A stretch of 64,000 nucleotides of DNA, from assembly GCA_002311665.1 (NCBI GenBank), contig DBYX01000010.1, positions 62,001 through 126,000 on the forward strand. The letters are read 5' to 3'. The stretch comes from Lachnoclostridium sp. UBA1175. Lineage in GTDB: Bacteria > Bacillota > Clostridia > Lachnospirales > Lachnospiraceae. Both the position numbers and the translations under genes were made by a program. The notes beneath the pieces were generated by a model. It was not told the origin of the DNA and did not search any database. It was given only the letters and a program-made list of their open reading frames with translations. This document shows, in pieces, positions 1 through 8,145 of the stretch; within the stretch, counting starts at the first letter, position 1, and the number at the start of each line of letters is the position of its first letter.

Positions 1-1568
1 ACGGCATGCGGCATCTGTGCGACCATCTGATTGAGGAGCACAACGTACGCGATGTCATGTTTATCGCAGGTTCGAGGGAAAATGAGGACTCCAACAACCG
101 CCTGATCGCGCTTCGCGATTCGATGAGCGCGCACGGACTTCCCTTCAACGAATCCAATATCTTCTACTCCAACTGGGAAGTCGGAACGGTCATGTTCGAG
201 TTCGGCGCCCGGATCCGCAACGGGGAGAAGCTTCCCGATGCTTTCGTCTGCGCAAACGACCTGATCGCCGAGACCATGAGTTACACGCTCACGGACAACG
301 GACTTCCGGCTGACAGCGCGATTGTCACCGGCTTCGACTATATGGAGGAGGGTCAGAACTTCTATCCTTCCATCGCCTCCGTGGACCAGCACTATGACAC
401 CGTGGCCGAGTACTCGGTCAATCTTCTGCAGCGTATCCTCAACGGCGAGGATGCCCCCGAGGAGCAGCTCGTCGACTGCGAGTTCTTCCCCGGCGAAAGC
501 TGCGGCTGTATGAACTGCCGCAACGATGACATAAGACGCCGTACCGTCGTGCGCGGTGTTCCCCGCAAATATATGATGACGGACATCGTGGAGGGACGGT
601 TCCACGCGATGGAGAAGGAGATCATCCAGTCCGTCGACTACGAGGATCTCAAGGAAAAACTTCACCGGCTCTTCTGTCTGCAGACCGGTATGGCTTTGGA
701 AGGCGATACATTCTACATCATGCTTGATCCGCACATCGTCGATTTCTCGCTGTCGGACATCGAGAACTATCCGCAGTATCATTATGCGGATGTGATGGAC
801 ACGTTCGTCGCCAAGCGGGACGGCAAGCCGATCTCCGCGGGCGTGATCCCGACCTCGCAGTTGCTACCGGATTCGGCGCCGGAGGGACCGAACCATATAT
901 ATTACTTCGTTCCCACCTACTACGAGAGCTATGTGTGCGGCTACATCGTCCTAACGGACTGCACAAGCTGGCTGCCCGATAAATACTTCCATATGTGCGA
1001 GAGCCGCTTCAACCGCGCGCTGATATCGTACCGCCGCAATATGCAGCTGACCTCGCTCAACACGAAGCTTTCGATGCTGATGGAGAAGGATTCGCTCACC
1101 TTCGTCAAGAACCGTACCGCATACGACCGCTATATCAAGAAGATGGAGACGCAGATGCTCAGCGGCGACTTCGAGCCTTTCGCCGTCGTATGCTTCGACA
1201 TCAACAACCTCAAGCCGGTCAACGACGCGCTCGGTCACGAGGCCGGCGACGAATACATCAAGAAATGCTGTAAGCTGATCTGTAACACGTTCAAGCACAG
1301 CCCCGTCTTCCGGATCGGCGGCGACGAGTTTGTCGCGATCGCGGTGCACGACGACTACCTGCACCGCTACGAGTATCTCAACGCGATGCGCGAGAAGATG
1401 GAGGAGCTTCGGAACGACACGACCATCTCACCGATCGACCGCATCTCCGTGGCCTCCGGCATGGCAGACTGCTTCGAGCACGTCGGCGACGACTACAGCG
1501 CCATTTTCCGCAGAGCGGACACCCGGATGTACGACAACAAGCGTCTGATGAAGGCGGACATGCGCTGA
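1..1568 (+). CDS. LacI-type sensor domain fused to a diguanylate cyclase (5' partial)
   Basis: The frame is open at the left edge, so the true start lies outside the window; the first ATG inside is at 6. Counting from it, residues 1 to about 170 resemble the second half of a LacI/periplasmic-binding-like effector domain (PDAFVCANDLIA, then a VTGFD strand). A Cys-containing stretch (CGCMNC) and a middle region follow, then a GGDEF domain from about 350 with DSLT near 361 and RIGGDEF with GGDEF at 438-442. The signature is intact, so synthesis of cyclic di-GMP from GTP is expected. No RxxD inhibitory site is present just before GGDEF, so product inhibition may be absent. No membrane segment is visible in the part seen, which suggests a cytosolic sensor, perhaps of a sugar. 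It is one of only three plus-strand genes. Confidence 0.85.
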   Translation, partial: GMRHLCDHLIEEHNVRDVMFIAGSRENEDSNNRLIALRDSMSAHGLPFNESNIFYSNWEVGTVMFEFGARIRNGEKLPDAFVCANDLIAETMSYTLTDNGLPADSAIVTGFDYMEEGQNFYPSIASVDQHYDTVAEYSVNLLQRILNGEDAPEEQLVDCEFFPGESCGCMNCRNDDIRRRTVVRGVPRKYMMTDIVEGRFHAMEKEIIQSVDYEDLKEKLHRLFCLQTGMALEGDTFYIMLDPHIVDFSLSDIENYPQYHYADVMDTFVAKRDGKPISAGVIPTSQLLPDSAPEGPNHIYYFVPTYYESYVCGYIVLTDCTSWLPDKYFHMCESRFNRALISYRRNMQLTSLNTKLSMLMEKDSLTFVKNRTAYDRYIKKMETQMLSGDFEPFAVVCFDINNLKPVNDALGHEAGDEYIKKCCKLICNTFKHSPVFRIGGDEFVAIAVHDDYLHRYEYLNAMREKMEELRNDTTISPIDRISVASGMADCFEHVGDDYSAIFRRADTRMYDNKRLMKADMR

Positions 1569-1602
1569 CACAATACGATCTCTTTTTCCCAATAACAAAA
1601 AC

Positions 1603-1631
1603 CGGGCCGGTGAGGATCTCTCACCGGCCCG
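1603..1631. terminator. Bidirectional intrinsic terminator
   Basis: A perfect 12-bp stem (CGGGCCGGTGAG / CTCACCGGCCCG) closes a 5-nt loop between the convergent diguanylate cyclase and the minus-strand membrane protein gene. On the minus strand the hairpin is followed by TTTTTGTTAT, a good U-tract. On the plus strand only a weaker T-rich stretch follows. Confidence 0.85.
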
Positions 1632-1667
1632 ACTCGTTGTTGTCAGGTTATCCTAACACTTTCACTT

Positions 1668-2177
1668 TCATTCGTTCCGGCTCTGCTCCATACAGAACAG
1701 CACCGTCCCGACGACGAACACTACGGCTCCCAGTATGTAGATGTAAAATCCGACGCCCATGGAATACTCAAAAACTCCCGTGTTCTCGGTCATCGCCGGC
1801 CGGGAACCTGCGAACAGGACCTCCGAGCCGTGCGCGCTGGCCACACAGTAGAAGAAATTGATGATCCAGTACAGGCAGCACGCGATCAGAAGCCGACCGC
1901 TCTGCTTCCATACGGCAGCCACCGCAAGAAGCGAGAACACAAGAAAGAAATACTTGGTCAGGAATCCGATCTGCGACACCTCCGACACTTCCCAGGAAGT
2001 GAAGGTGTGCCTGCTCGCGGCATCTGTGGAAAGCCTCGTGGTAACATACGGCAGGAACACGGAAATCACGATTCCCGCCAGTCCCCCGATCGTCATCGGC
2101 ACTCCGAGTTCGCCGGTGTACTCTCGTCTTGGGACATGCACATCTTTGATAATGATCGGTTCATCGTTGTATATCAT
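1668..2177 (-). CDS. Small multi-pass membrane protein, function unknown
   Basis: The chosen start encodes MIYNDEPIII, because AGAGGAGAG lies five bases upstream; a longer frame to 2207 lacks a ribosome binding site. The 169-residue product has a short cytoplasmic N-terminus and four hydrophobic segments: near residues 25-45 (IGGLAGIVISVFLPYV), 73-90, 95-112 and 142-162. Polar loops lie between them. I recognise no catalytic motif or named family. It ends against a strong terminator shared with the convergent gene. A TATAAT lies upstream on the minus strand near 2250, but no convincing -35 box accompanies it. Confidence 0.7.
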   Translation of the reverse strand: MIYNDEPIIIKDVHVPRREYTGELGVPMTIGGLAGIVISVFLPYVTTRLSTDAASRHTFTSWEVSEVSQIGFLTKYFFLVFSLLAVAAVWKQSGRLLIACCLYWIINFFYCVASAHGSEVLFAGSRPAMTENTGVFEYSMGVGFYIYILGAVVFVVGTVLFCMEQSRNE

Positions 2178-2337
2178 AAGCACTCTCCTCTCTCGGTCAC
2201 GAATCACCGCATTCTGTTAGTAAATACCACTTACCACAAAATATAGCATTATACGAGAAGAAAGTCAATGGTCATTTCGCCGAATTGTCACCTCGCAGAT
2301 AGTGCGGAATGACGAAATCTCCGGCATCCGGCGCCCC

Positions 2338-4263
2338 TTACAGCAGGCGGATCCCGCCGTTTTTCGGTTCTCTTCGAAGCGGAAAATAAACCTGGTACCG
2401 CTCATATCCGATCCGGTACAGCGGCACGAACCGGATCCCGATCTCCTGGTACCGCGTCTTGAAGACATCGTTCCAGGATCCCCACTCGCGCTCATTGTCG
2501 TGCGTCAGAAGCTCCTCCGCCCGAAGATTGCCCTCAAGCGTAAGCGTTCTCTCCGCGTCACTCAGCCCCGCCAGAACACACGGGCCGTACGAGAACGCGA
2601 CCGTCTGCTCCTCGCCCTCCAGAAGGGTTGTGTAAACCGCAAGCGGAACAGCGAGACGCACACGGTCCCCGTCCTTCCACACGCGGCGCACGGTGAGGAA
2701 ACCGTCCCCGGCCTTTGCCGTATCACTGACCGGTTCGAGCTGTCCGTCCGCTCCGATCACAACCGCGCTCACGTCTCCGCGCGCCCAGTCCGGAACGCGG
2801 AGGCACAGCGAGAATTCCGCGGGAGCCCCGGTGCGAACGGTGAATGTCAGCACGCGGAGGTCGGGATGGTGCGGGAAGCGGCGTGTGTCCTCGGAAAGCG
2901 CCTGGCTCGACGCCGCGTCGCCCGCGGCCTGGATGCTCCCGCTCAGCGGATCGCGCCGCTCCTCCACAGTGACGGTCATATTCCCGACCGGGAAGCTAAC
3001 GTCGGAGTCCGCGAAGACGCCTGTGTACAGTTTGTCTCCGTCCGCATACCACAGGTAGCGGTTGTGCACCGCGTTGGCCTGCACGAGCGTGCCGTGGCAG
3101 CAGAAGAAATCGTTGAACTTGCTCGCCCAGTTTTTGCGCGCTCCGGCGCGCAGCGGAAGATAATATGTGATCAGGCCTTCGCCCGGAGCCAGATCGCCGT
3201 CCAGATGTCCGCCGCGGTAATGTCCCTGCGCGAAGATTCCGTTGTACAGGTTTCTCTCGATATAGTCCAGGCAGGCTTTGTCGCCGGTCTGACGGAACAC
3301 AAAATCCGCCAGCCGCATCATATTGTAGACCGTGCAGTGCTCCTGGTTCCGGTCACCGAGACGCCCCGCCATGCTGTGCGGCGGCGTCCAGATCTCGCCG
3401 AGCGTCTGACCGCCGGTCGCAAATGCGCCGCGCGTCGTCACCGCCGATCTCCAGTAAGCGAGCGCGATATCGCGGTACTTCTCCTCGCCCGTCACCTCGT
3501 AGACGCGGGCGCACCCGAGCACCTCGGGGATCGTCGTGTTCGCGTGCATGTTCGTGAGCACATCGACGCCTGCGAGCAGCGGCTCAAAGAGCCGTCCGCG
3601 GTAATAGCGCTCGATGAGCGTGCGGTATTTGGCGTCACCGGTCGCCTCGAGAAGATCCGCCCACACCTCAAGCATACCGCCGGTCTCAAAGTCGAGAATG
3701 TCGTCGAGTTCCTCGCGGGAACGCCCGTCCGTGTACGCGAGGAACCAATCCGCGAAACGGTCCGCCACCGCGAGTGCCTCCCGGTTCCCGGTCAGACGGT
3801 ACAGATCCGCAAGTCCCATGAACGTCTTGTGCACCGTGTAATGCGGCGCCCAAACCTGTTTGCCGCGCGCGATCCACGAAAAATACTTCTCCGGGATCGA
3901 GGCGGCCCACTGTCCGCCGTTCTCCCTCTGGCACACCGCCAGTTCGCTCACGATCGCGTCAGCCTTGGCCTTCAGTTCCGGATCACCTTCCGCCCACTCG
4001 CGCATCGCGCACGCGCTCAGAAAATGCCCCAGAAAATGCCCCCGCAGCTGGCAGGAGGGATCCTCCCACCCGTGGTGCGGCATCGCCTTCGCGCCGAAGT
4101 TCTGCGCGAGACCCGCCTCCTGATAATAGTTTTGCAGAAGCCCCGCATTCGTGAGCTCCGTCAGATATTCCCGGTTGCACTGCTCCTTCTCGAGGAACAG
4201 TCCGTCCCTGAGTTTGCAGTCGCGCCCGTTGATTGCCCTGATCTTTCCTGCCGCAGTTCCCAT
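2338..4263 (-). CDS. GH127 (DUF1680) beta-L-arabinofuranosidase-like glycosidase
   Basis: The 641-residue length and motif order match glycoside hydrolase family 127, whose characterised members release beta-L-arabinofuranose using a zinc-bound cysteine nucleophile. The expected zinc and catalytic residues are visible: QEHCTVYNMM with Glu308 and Cys310, and FFCCHG with Cys388 and Cys389. An (alpha/alpha)6-barrel region (HFLGHFLSACA, HYTVHKTFMGLADLY) is followed by a beta-rich C-terminal part. No signal peptide is present, so it should act in the cytoplasm on imported oligosaccharides. GGAGGAG directly precedes the ATG. Together with the GH10 and GH43 genes near 45-50 kb it suggests arabinoxylan or arabinan use. 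The family call is firm; the exact substrate is inferred. Confidence 0.92.
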   Translation of the reverse strand: MGTAAGKIRAINGRDCKLRDGLFLEKEQCNREYLTELTNAGLLQNYYQEAGLAQNFGAKAMPHHGWEDPSCQLRGHFLGHFLSACAMREWAEGDPELKAKADAIVSELAVCQRENGGQWAASIPEKYFSWIARGKQVWAPHYTVHKTFMGLADLYRLTGNREALAVADRFADWFLAYTDGRSREELDDILDFETGGMLEVWADLLEATGDAKYRTLIERYYRGRLFEPLLAGVDVLTNMHANTTIPEVLGCARVYEVTGEEKYRDIALAYWRSAVTTRGAFATGGQTLGEIWTPPHSMAGRLGDRNQEHCTVYNMMRLADFVFRQTGDKACLDYIERNLYNGIFAQGHYRGGHLDGDLAPGEGLITYYLPLRAGARKNWASKFNDFFCCHGTLVQANAVHNRYLWYADGDKLYTGVFADSDVSFPVGNMTVTVEERRDPLSGSIQAAGDAASSQALSEDTRRFPHHPDLRVLTFTVRTGAPAEFSLCLRVPDWARGDVSAVVIGADGQLEPVSDTAKAGDGFLTVRRVWKDGDRVRLAVPLAVYTTLLEGEEQTVAFSYGPCVLAGLSDAERTLTLEGNLRAEELLTHDNEREWGSWNDVFKTRYQEIGIRFVPLYRIGYERYQVYFPLRREPKNGGIRLL

Positions 4264-4342
4264 AACTCCTCCGATATTACTCGATTTTCATATTATCCGA
4301 TCTTTATATTCCCCGGTCTGTTTATTACCCGTTCCTCACCGC

Positions 4343-5035
4343 TCAGCGGTACTCGCGCAGAAAATACCCAAGCACCGCCCATGTCGCGAGCGAGAAGAAG
4401 TTTCCGTAGCGGTCTCGCCCCGTCTCGAAGAGGCGAGTCGCCTCCGCAATATCCGCAAGTTCAAAGCCTGCGAACAGCTCGGTTCCCTCCGCGCCGTCCT
4501 GCGACACTTTCGAGGCATCCTCGACCTTGATCTCCGCGCACAGAAAAGCATTGCTCTCGTCGGTCATTCCCGGCGAGGAGAGTGCGCACGGATTGAGCAC
4601 CGTGACCTTGTCCGTCGGCTTGACGACGAGTCCGCACTCCTCGTGGATCTCCCGGATCGCCGCCGTCACGAGCGGGTTGTCACCGTCGCGGTCGGCCGAG
4701 TCGATCAGGCCCGCAATGGGGCTCAGAAGATACTGCCCGATCGGGTAGCGGTACTCGTAGTTGAGCAGCAGCTTCGGCTCCTCCCCGGGCAGGATCACCA
4801 CCACGGCAATCGTCACCGCGTCGGGCAGCATCGAGCGGAATTCCCCGTCCGACTTGAGCGCCACGAGCTCCTCCTTCGTCCTGCGCGAAGCGTCGCAGTA
4901 GTGCGCCCCCTCGCGGTACTGAAGGTCGTACAGTCTCACATAGCGCGCGTCGTACAGCGTCACCACGTTGTCCTCCGTGTAGTGCGGTCTCTCCCTGAAA
5001 TCCGTCACGGATCCGGTCTTGTCTGCGTCAGTCAT
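4343..5035 (-). CDS. Nudix hydrolase
   Basis: This is a Nudix-fold pyrophosphohydrolase of 230 residues. The box begins at Gly109 and contains REIHEECGL at about 128-136. It carries roughly five extra residues between the first glycine and the RE..EE core compared with the canonical 23-residue motif, so the box is slightly irregular. A substrate of the nucleoside diphosphate-X type is expected, but nothing in the sequence fixes it; the long N-terminal extension resembles the ADP-sugar group. The gene starts three bases after the stop of the next Nudix gene, so the two are very probably co-transcribed and translationally coupled. Confidence 0.85.
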   Translation of the reverse strand: MTDADKTGSVTDFRERPHYTEDNVVTLYDARYVRLYDLQYREGAHYCDASRRTKEELVALKSDGEFRSMLPDAVTIAVVVILPGEEPKLLLNYEYRYPIGQYLLSPIAGLIDSADRDGDNPLVTAAIREIHEECGLVVKPTDKVTVLNPCALSSPGMTDESNAFLCAEIKVEDASKVSQDGAEGTELFAGFELADIAEATRLFETGRDRYGNFFSLATWAVLGYFLREYR

Positions 5036-5038
5036 CTT

Positions 5039-5617
5039 TCATTTTCCTCCTAAACCGATATGTTTCATATACAGCGCAATTCCCGTGCCGACGAACACGT
5101 TACAGAACTCCCCGTCGCCGAACCGCTCGATGGCCTCCTGCACGGGCAGCTCGACGGGCTCGACAAACTCATCCTCGTCCGTGTGCAGCACGTTCGTCGC
5201 CGTCAGGTCCTCCGCCAGCACGAACGTGATCGTGTTGCCGTAGATCGCGGGGTTCGGGTTGCACCTCCCAAGCACCGTGACGCGCCCCGCGCGGTAGCCG
5301 GTCTCCTCCAAAAGCTCGCGCGCCGCGCCGTTCTCAGGCGTCTCGTCATCCTCCTGGACGCCGCCCGGAAACTCCACCGTAATGCCGTTCAGGCCGTGTC
5401 TCCACTGCCTCACCATCACAAAACGCCCGTCGATCACCGGGATCGCGATCACCCAGTTGCGCGTCTGTATGGCTACGTATTTGCCCTTCAGTCCGTCCGG
5501 GGCCTGCTCATCCTTCTCGATGATATCCATGATCTTGTGGTGTAGGATCATACGGGTTTCCGTCGTCTCCCACCGAAGCGCCTCATCGCCGCTCCGTTCT
5601 TTCCTGTCGTACGACAT
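5039..5617 (-). CDS. Nudix hydrolase, ADP-ribose pyrophosphatase-like
   Basis: This 192-residue protein carries a perfect Nudix box at about 86-108: G-x5-E-x7-REL-x-EETGY. A preceding VRQWRHG strand and VEFPGG are typical of ADP-ribose/ADP-sugar pyrophosphatases (NudF type), which split ADP-sugars to AMP and sugar phosphate. It is the first gene of a two-Nudix pair. A perfect small palindrome (CGCGCA-TAA-TGCGCG) lies just upstream at 5635-5649. Substrate assignment is by family resemblance only. Confidence 0.87.
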   Translation of the reverse strand: MSYDRKERSGDEALRWETTETRMILHHKIMDIIEKDEQAPDGLKGKYVAIQTRNWVIAIPVIDGRFVMVRQWRHGLNGITVEFPGGVQEDDETPENGAARELLEETGYRAGRVTVLGRCNPNPAIYGNTITFVLAEDLTATNVLHTDEDEFVEPVELPVQEAIERFGDGEFCNVFVGTGIALYMKHIGLGGK

Positions 5618-5634
5618 ATCACATCTCCTTCACC

Positions 5635-5649
5635 CGCGCATAATGCGCG
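5635..5649. repeat. Perfect small palindrome in intergenic gap
   Basis: CGCGCA-TAA-TGCGCG forms a 6-bp stem with a TAA loop between the kinase and Nudix genes. There is no T-tract, so it does not look like an intrinsic terminator. It has the same compact design as hairpins found in other gaps of the minus-strand gene run. Confidence 0.5.
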
Positions 5650-5664
5650 CCGCATTCAGTCCAT

Positions 5665-6573
5665 TCAGTCTTTTCTACCCTCGATCAACGCGGTGACTTC
5701 CTCGAGTTTCGGCGGGTTCAGCGGAAGCGGAAAACGGGAGATCGCGACGGCCGAACACGCGCTCGCAAACCGCACCGTCTCCTCGTCCGACATCCCCTTG
5801 AGCACCGCGTAGACGCATCCTGCCTTGTAGGTGTCGCCGGCGCCGAGCGTGCTACGCACCTCCACGTCATACGGGCGCAGTCGCCGCAGTTCCCCGCCGT
5901 TTCGCCCGTAGAGCATCTCGCCGCCGCCCTGCGTCAGGATCGTAAGCCCCTCCGCCTCGCGCATCATCAGCTCCATGACGGCTTCCGGCGCCATCCCGGC
6001 ATAGTGTCCGGATGTGCATTCCTTCGAGACCACATTGACCGCAGCGTGCTTGTGGAGATACGAGTCGTGCGGCGCATCGATCGTCACATACGGGATCCCG
6101 AGCCGCACGCATATCTGCGCCGCGAGCAGGGAATCCTCCCCGAAGAACGGATCGATCGCAACCACCGAGCAGCCCGCAATGTCACTCTCCTTCGGGACGC
6201 TCCACCACCTTCTTCCGCTCGAAAACAGCGTCTGGAACCGCCCCATCGGCGAGCGTACAAGCCCGGCGATCACGACGTAATCCATCACACCGGGATCCTC
6301 ATCCATATACTGCAACGCGGAAAGATCCACGCTCTTGTCCGCGTAAAATGCCTTGAGAATCGGGGCGACCTCCGTCCCGATCCATGTTCCGTCCATCCGC
6401 ACGGACACCCCGAGTGAACTGAGAACGGTCGCCGCCGTCCCGGTCTCGCCGCCCGGCAGAAAATACTGCTCCGCGATCTCGGAGTACTCGTCCGGCTGAA
6501 GAAATCCTCCCTTCAGCAGAAACGAATGCGTACCCAGTATCTGTCCGAACAGATAAACTTCCGGTTTGTTCAT
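5665..6573 (-). CDS. PfkB-family carbohydrate or nucleoside kinase
   Basis: This is a ribokinase-like (PfkB) sugar kinase of 302 residues from the ATG that encodes MNKPEV. That start has GAGAG seven bases upstream, whereas the longer GTG start at 6612 would overlap the upstream gene. The N-terminal GGETGTAA matches the first PfkB signature, and the C-terminal TLGAGDTYKAG contains the anion hole and the catalytic Asp of the DTxxAG motif. The family transfers phosphate from ATP to a sugar or nucleoside hydroxyl. The substrate cannot be read from sequence. It follows the tcdA-like gene with a short gap. Confidence 0.87.
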   Translation of the reverse strand: MNKPEVYLFGQILGTHSFLLKGGFLQPDEYSEIAEQYFLPGGETGTAATVLSSLGVSVRMDGTWIGTEVAPILKAFYADKSVDLSALQYMDEDPGVMDYVVIAGLVRSPMGRFQTLFSSGRRWWSVPKESDIAGCSVVAIDPFFGEDSLLAAQICVRLGIPYVTIDAPHDSYLHKHAAVNVVSKECTSGHYAGMAPEAVMELMMREAEGLTILTQGGGEMLYGRNGGELRRLRPYDVEVRSTLGAGDTYKAGCVYAVLKGMSDEETVRFASACSAVAISRFPLPLNPPKLEEVTALIEGRKD

Positions 6574-6604
6574 ATGCACACTCTCTTTCTCCTCTGTAAA
6601 CCTT

Positions 6605-7369
6605 TTACTCACGCTCTTTGTTCATTGCACCGCGCACCAGCTCATTGATGATCTCACCGGCGATGATAAGCCCTGCGACCGAGGGAACGAACGCCGTGGA
6701 CCCCGGTGTACTCCTGCGGGACGATCCTCCCTGCGGCTCCCCGCTGTCCTGCAGCTCCCCGTCCTCCGCCGGCGTGAGCGGCTTGATCGGCTCCTCCCGC
6801 GAATAGACAACCTTCAGGGAAGGGATGTTTCGCTTTCTGCACTCCTTCCGCATCACCTTCGCCAGCGGACAGCCGGTCGTGCAGTATATGTCCGCGACCT
6901 CGAAGCGGGTCGGGTCCGTCTTGTTGCCGGCGCCCATCGCCGAGATCACGGGAATCCCCGCCTCGTTGGCTTTCTCCACGATGACGAGTTTGCCCGCCAC
7001 GGTGTCGATCGCATCGACCACATAGTCGTACTGCCGAAAATCGAACTGATCCGCCGTCTCGGGAAGGACGAAAGTCTTGTACGTCCGCACCACACAATCG
7101 GGGTTGATATCCTTCACGCGCTCTTCCGCGACATCGACCTTGTACTGTCCCACGGTCTTTGTCGTGGCGATGATCTGCCGGTTGATGTTCGAGAGGCACA
7201 CCTTGTCATTGTCGATCAGATCGAGTGCCCCTACCCCGGTGCGCGCCAGCGCCTCAACCACATAGCCGCCGACACCGCCGACGCCGAACACCGCAATACG
7301 ACAGGCGGCAAGGTGTTTCATTGCATCCTCGCCGTACAGTAATTGTGTCCTCGAAAACCGTTCCGACAT
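6605..7369 (-). CDS. tcdA: tRNA threonylcarbamoyladenosine dehydratase (TcdA-like)
   Basis: This is an E1/ThiF/MoeB-fold ATP-binding protein of 254 residues. FGVGGVGGYVVEALARTGVG at about 28-47 is the nucleotide-binding loop, followed by DNDKVCLSNINRQ, which is diagnostic of the YgdL/CsdL/TcdA branch. TcdA converts t6A37 of tRNA to the cyclic ct6A form using ATP. A Cys-containing loop (YCTTGCPLAK) and the C-terminal GSTAFVPSVAGL segment also fit. The insert GEPQGGSSRRSTPG before that segment is typical in length. This is the most clearly housekeeping gene in the run. Confidence 0.92.
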   Translation of the reverse strand: MSERFSRTQLLYGEDAMKHLAACRIAVFGVGGVGGYVVEALARTGVGALDLIDNDKVCLSNINRQIIATTKTVGQYKVDVAEERVKDINPDCVVRTYKTFVLPETADQFDFRQYDYVVDAIDTVAGKLVIVEKANEAGIPVISAMGAGNKTDPTRFEVADIYCTTGCPLAKVMRKECRKRNIPSLKVVYSREEPIKPLTPAEDGELQDSGEPQGGSSRRSTPGSTAFVPSVAGLIIAGEIINELVRGAMNKERE

Positions 7370-7392
7370 GAACGTCTCCTCGCTTTCCGCAC

Positions 7393-8130
7393 TTAATCCG
7401 CGTCGGTCATTTCACTCTTCACGCGGTCATATTCTTTACTGAACTTCCGCTCAAGCGGAATCAAAGCAATTATGATCACGGCGCAAACCGCAACCGGCAC
7501 GTACTTTTTGAGAAGCAGACAGATCAGCAGCCCGACGATGGCGACGAAGATCCCTCCTCTGCAGAGAGACAGATTCCCGTTGATATCATCAAGCTTTTTT
7601 GATATTTTCTCCTGCTCTTCGTTGCTTTCGGCATACAGAGGATATCCCTGAACATCCTCGCCGCGGTATACTTTTTCGATAAATTCCCTGAAATTGTTCG
7701 CGACAAAACAAATCTCATTGCCGAACTCATTGTCAATCAGCACGATCCTCGGCTCGCCGTCCTCGTCAACCACGGTATAATCCATATAATACATCTCATG
7801 GCCGGCGGATTGTGTTTCTCCGAACGGAATGCCGATATCCGGGCACTGAAGATCATTTTTGCATACATCGAACAAATCCTGAATGCTGTTGGCCGAATGC
7901 CTGCTCTCTCCGAGTCCGCGGATCGCGGTCAGCCAGCATTCCGAGTAGTCCCCGCCCAGAAGCCCGCCGTTTCTGATCTTCAGAAACTCGACGAAGGACT
8001 TCGGCAGTCGATAACCCATAAAGTCCTCTGCTTCCTTGATTCTACTCTCGTAGAATGTTCCGAGTTTGTATCCCCTTCCGGATTCGGATTCATCATCAAA
8101 CAATCTGCTGAAGTCAATCTTTTCGTACAT
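7393..8130 (-). CDS. SUKH (SMI1/KNR4) domain protein with C-terminal membrane segments
   Basis: Residues 1 to about 165 look like a SUKH/SMI1-KNR4 domain: an early acidic helix, then LPKSFVEFLKIRNGG, a central DDDG-like VVDEDGEPRIVLID and a terminal NNFREFIEKVYRGE. In bacteria this domain is best known from immunity proteins of polymorphic toxins. The last 80 residues form a short coiled region (EEQEKISKKLDDINGN) and two hydrophobic segments (GIFVAIVGLLICLLL and VPVAVCAVIIIALI), so the protein should be membrane anchored. No toxin gene adjoins it, so an orphan immunity or regulatory role is possible but unproven. Confidence 0.75.
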   Translation of the reverse strand: MYEKIDFSRLFDDESESGRGYKLGTFYESRIKEAEDFMGYRLPKSFVEFLKIRNGGLLGGDYSECWLTAIRGLGESRHSANSIQDLFDVCKNDLQCPDIGIPFGETQSAGHEMYYMDYTVVDEDGEPRIVLIDNEFGNEICFVANNFREFIEKVYRGEDVQGYPLYAESNEEQEKISKKLDDINGNLSLCRGGIFVAIVGLLICLLLKKYVPVAVCAVIIIALIPLERKFSKEYDRVKSEMTDAD

Positions 8131-8145
8131 TTCCGCCCCCCGTTA

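Noticed and set aside
2245..2260. TATAAT upstream of the small membrane protein gene as a full promoter
   Set aside because: The nearest TTGACT is only nine bases away and the position at 17 bases reads AATGAC, so the -35 box is not convincing.
2302..4530. 742-codon plus-strand open frame opposite the GH127 gene
   Set aside because: It is a mirror frame of a real GC-rich gene: its product is Arg/Val/His-rich without domains, while the minus strand has all GH127 motifs.
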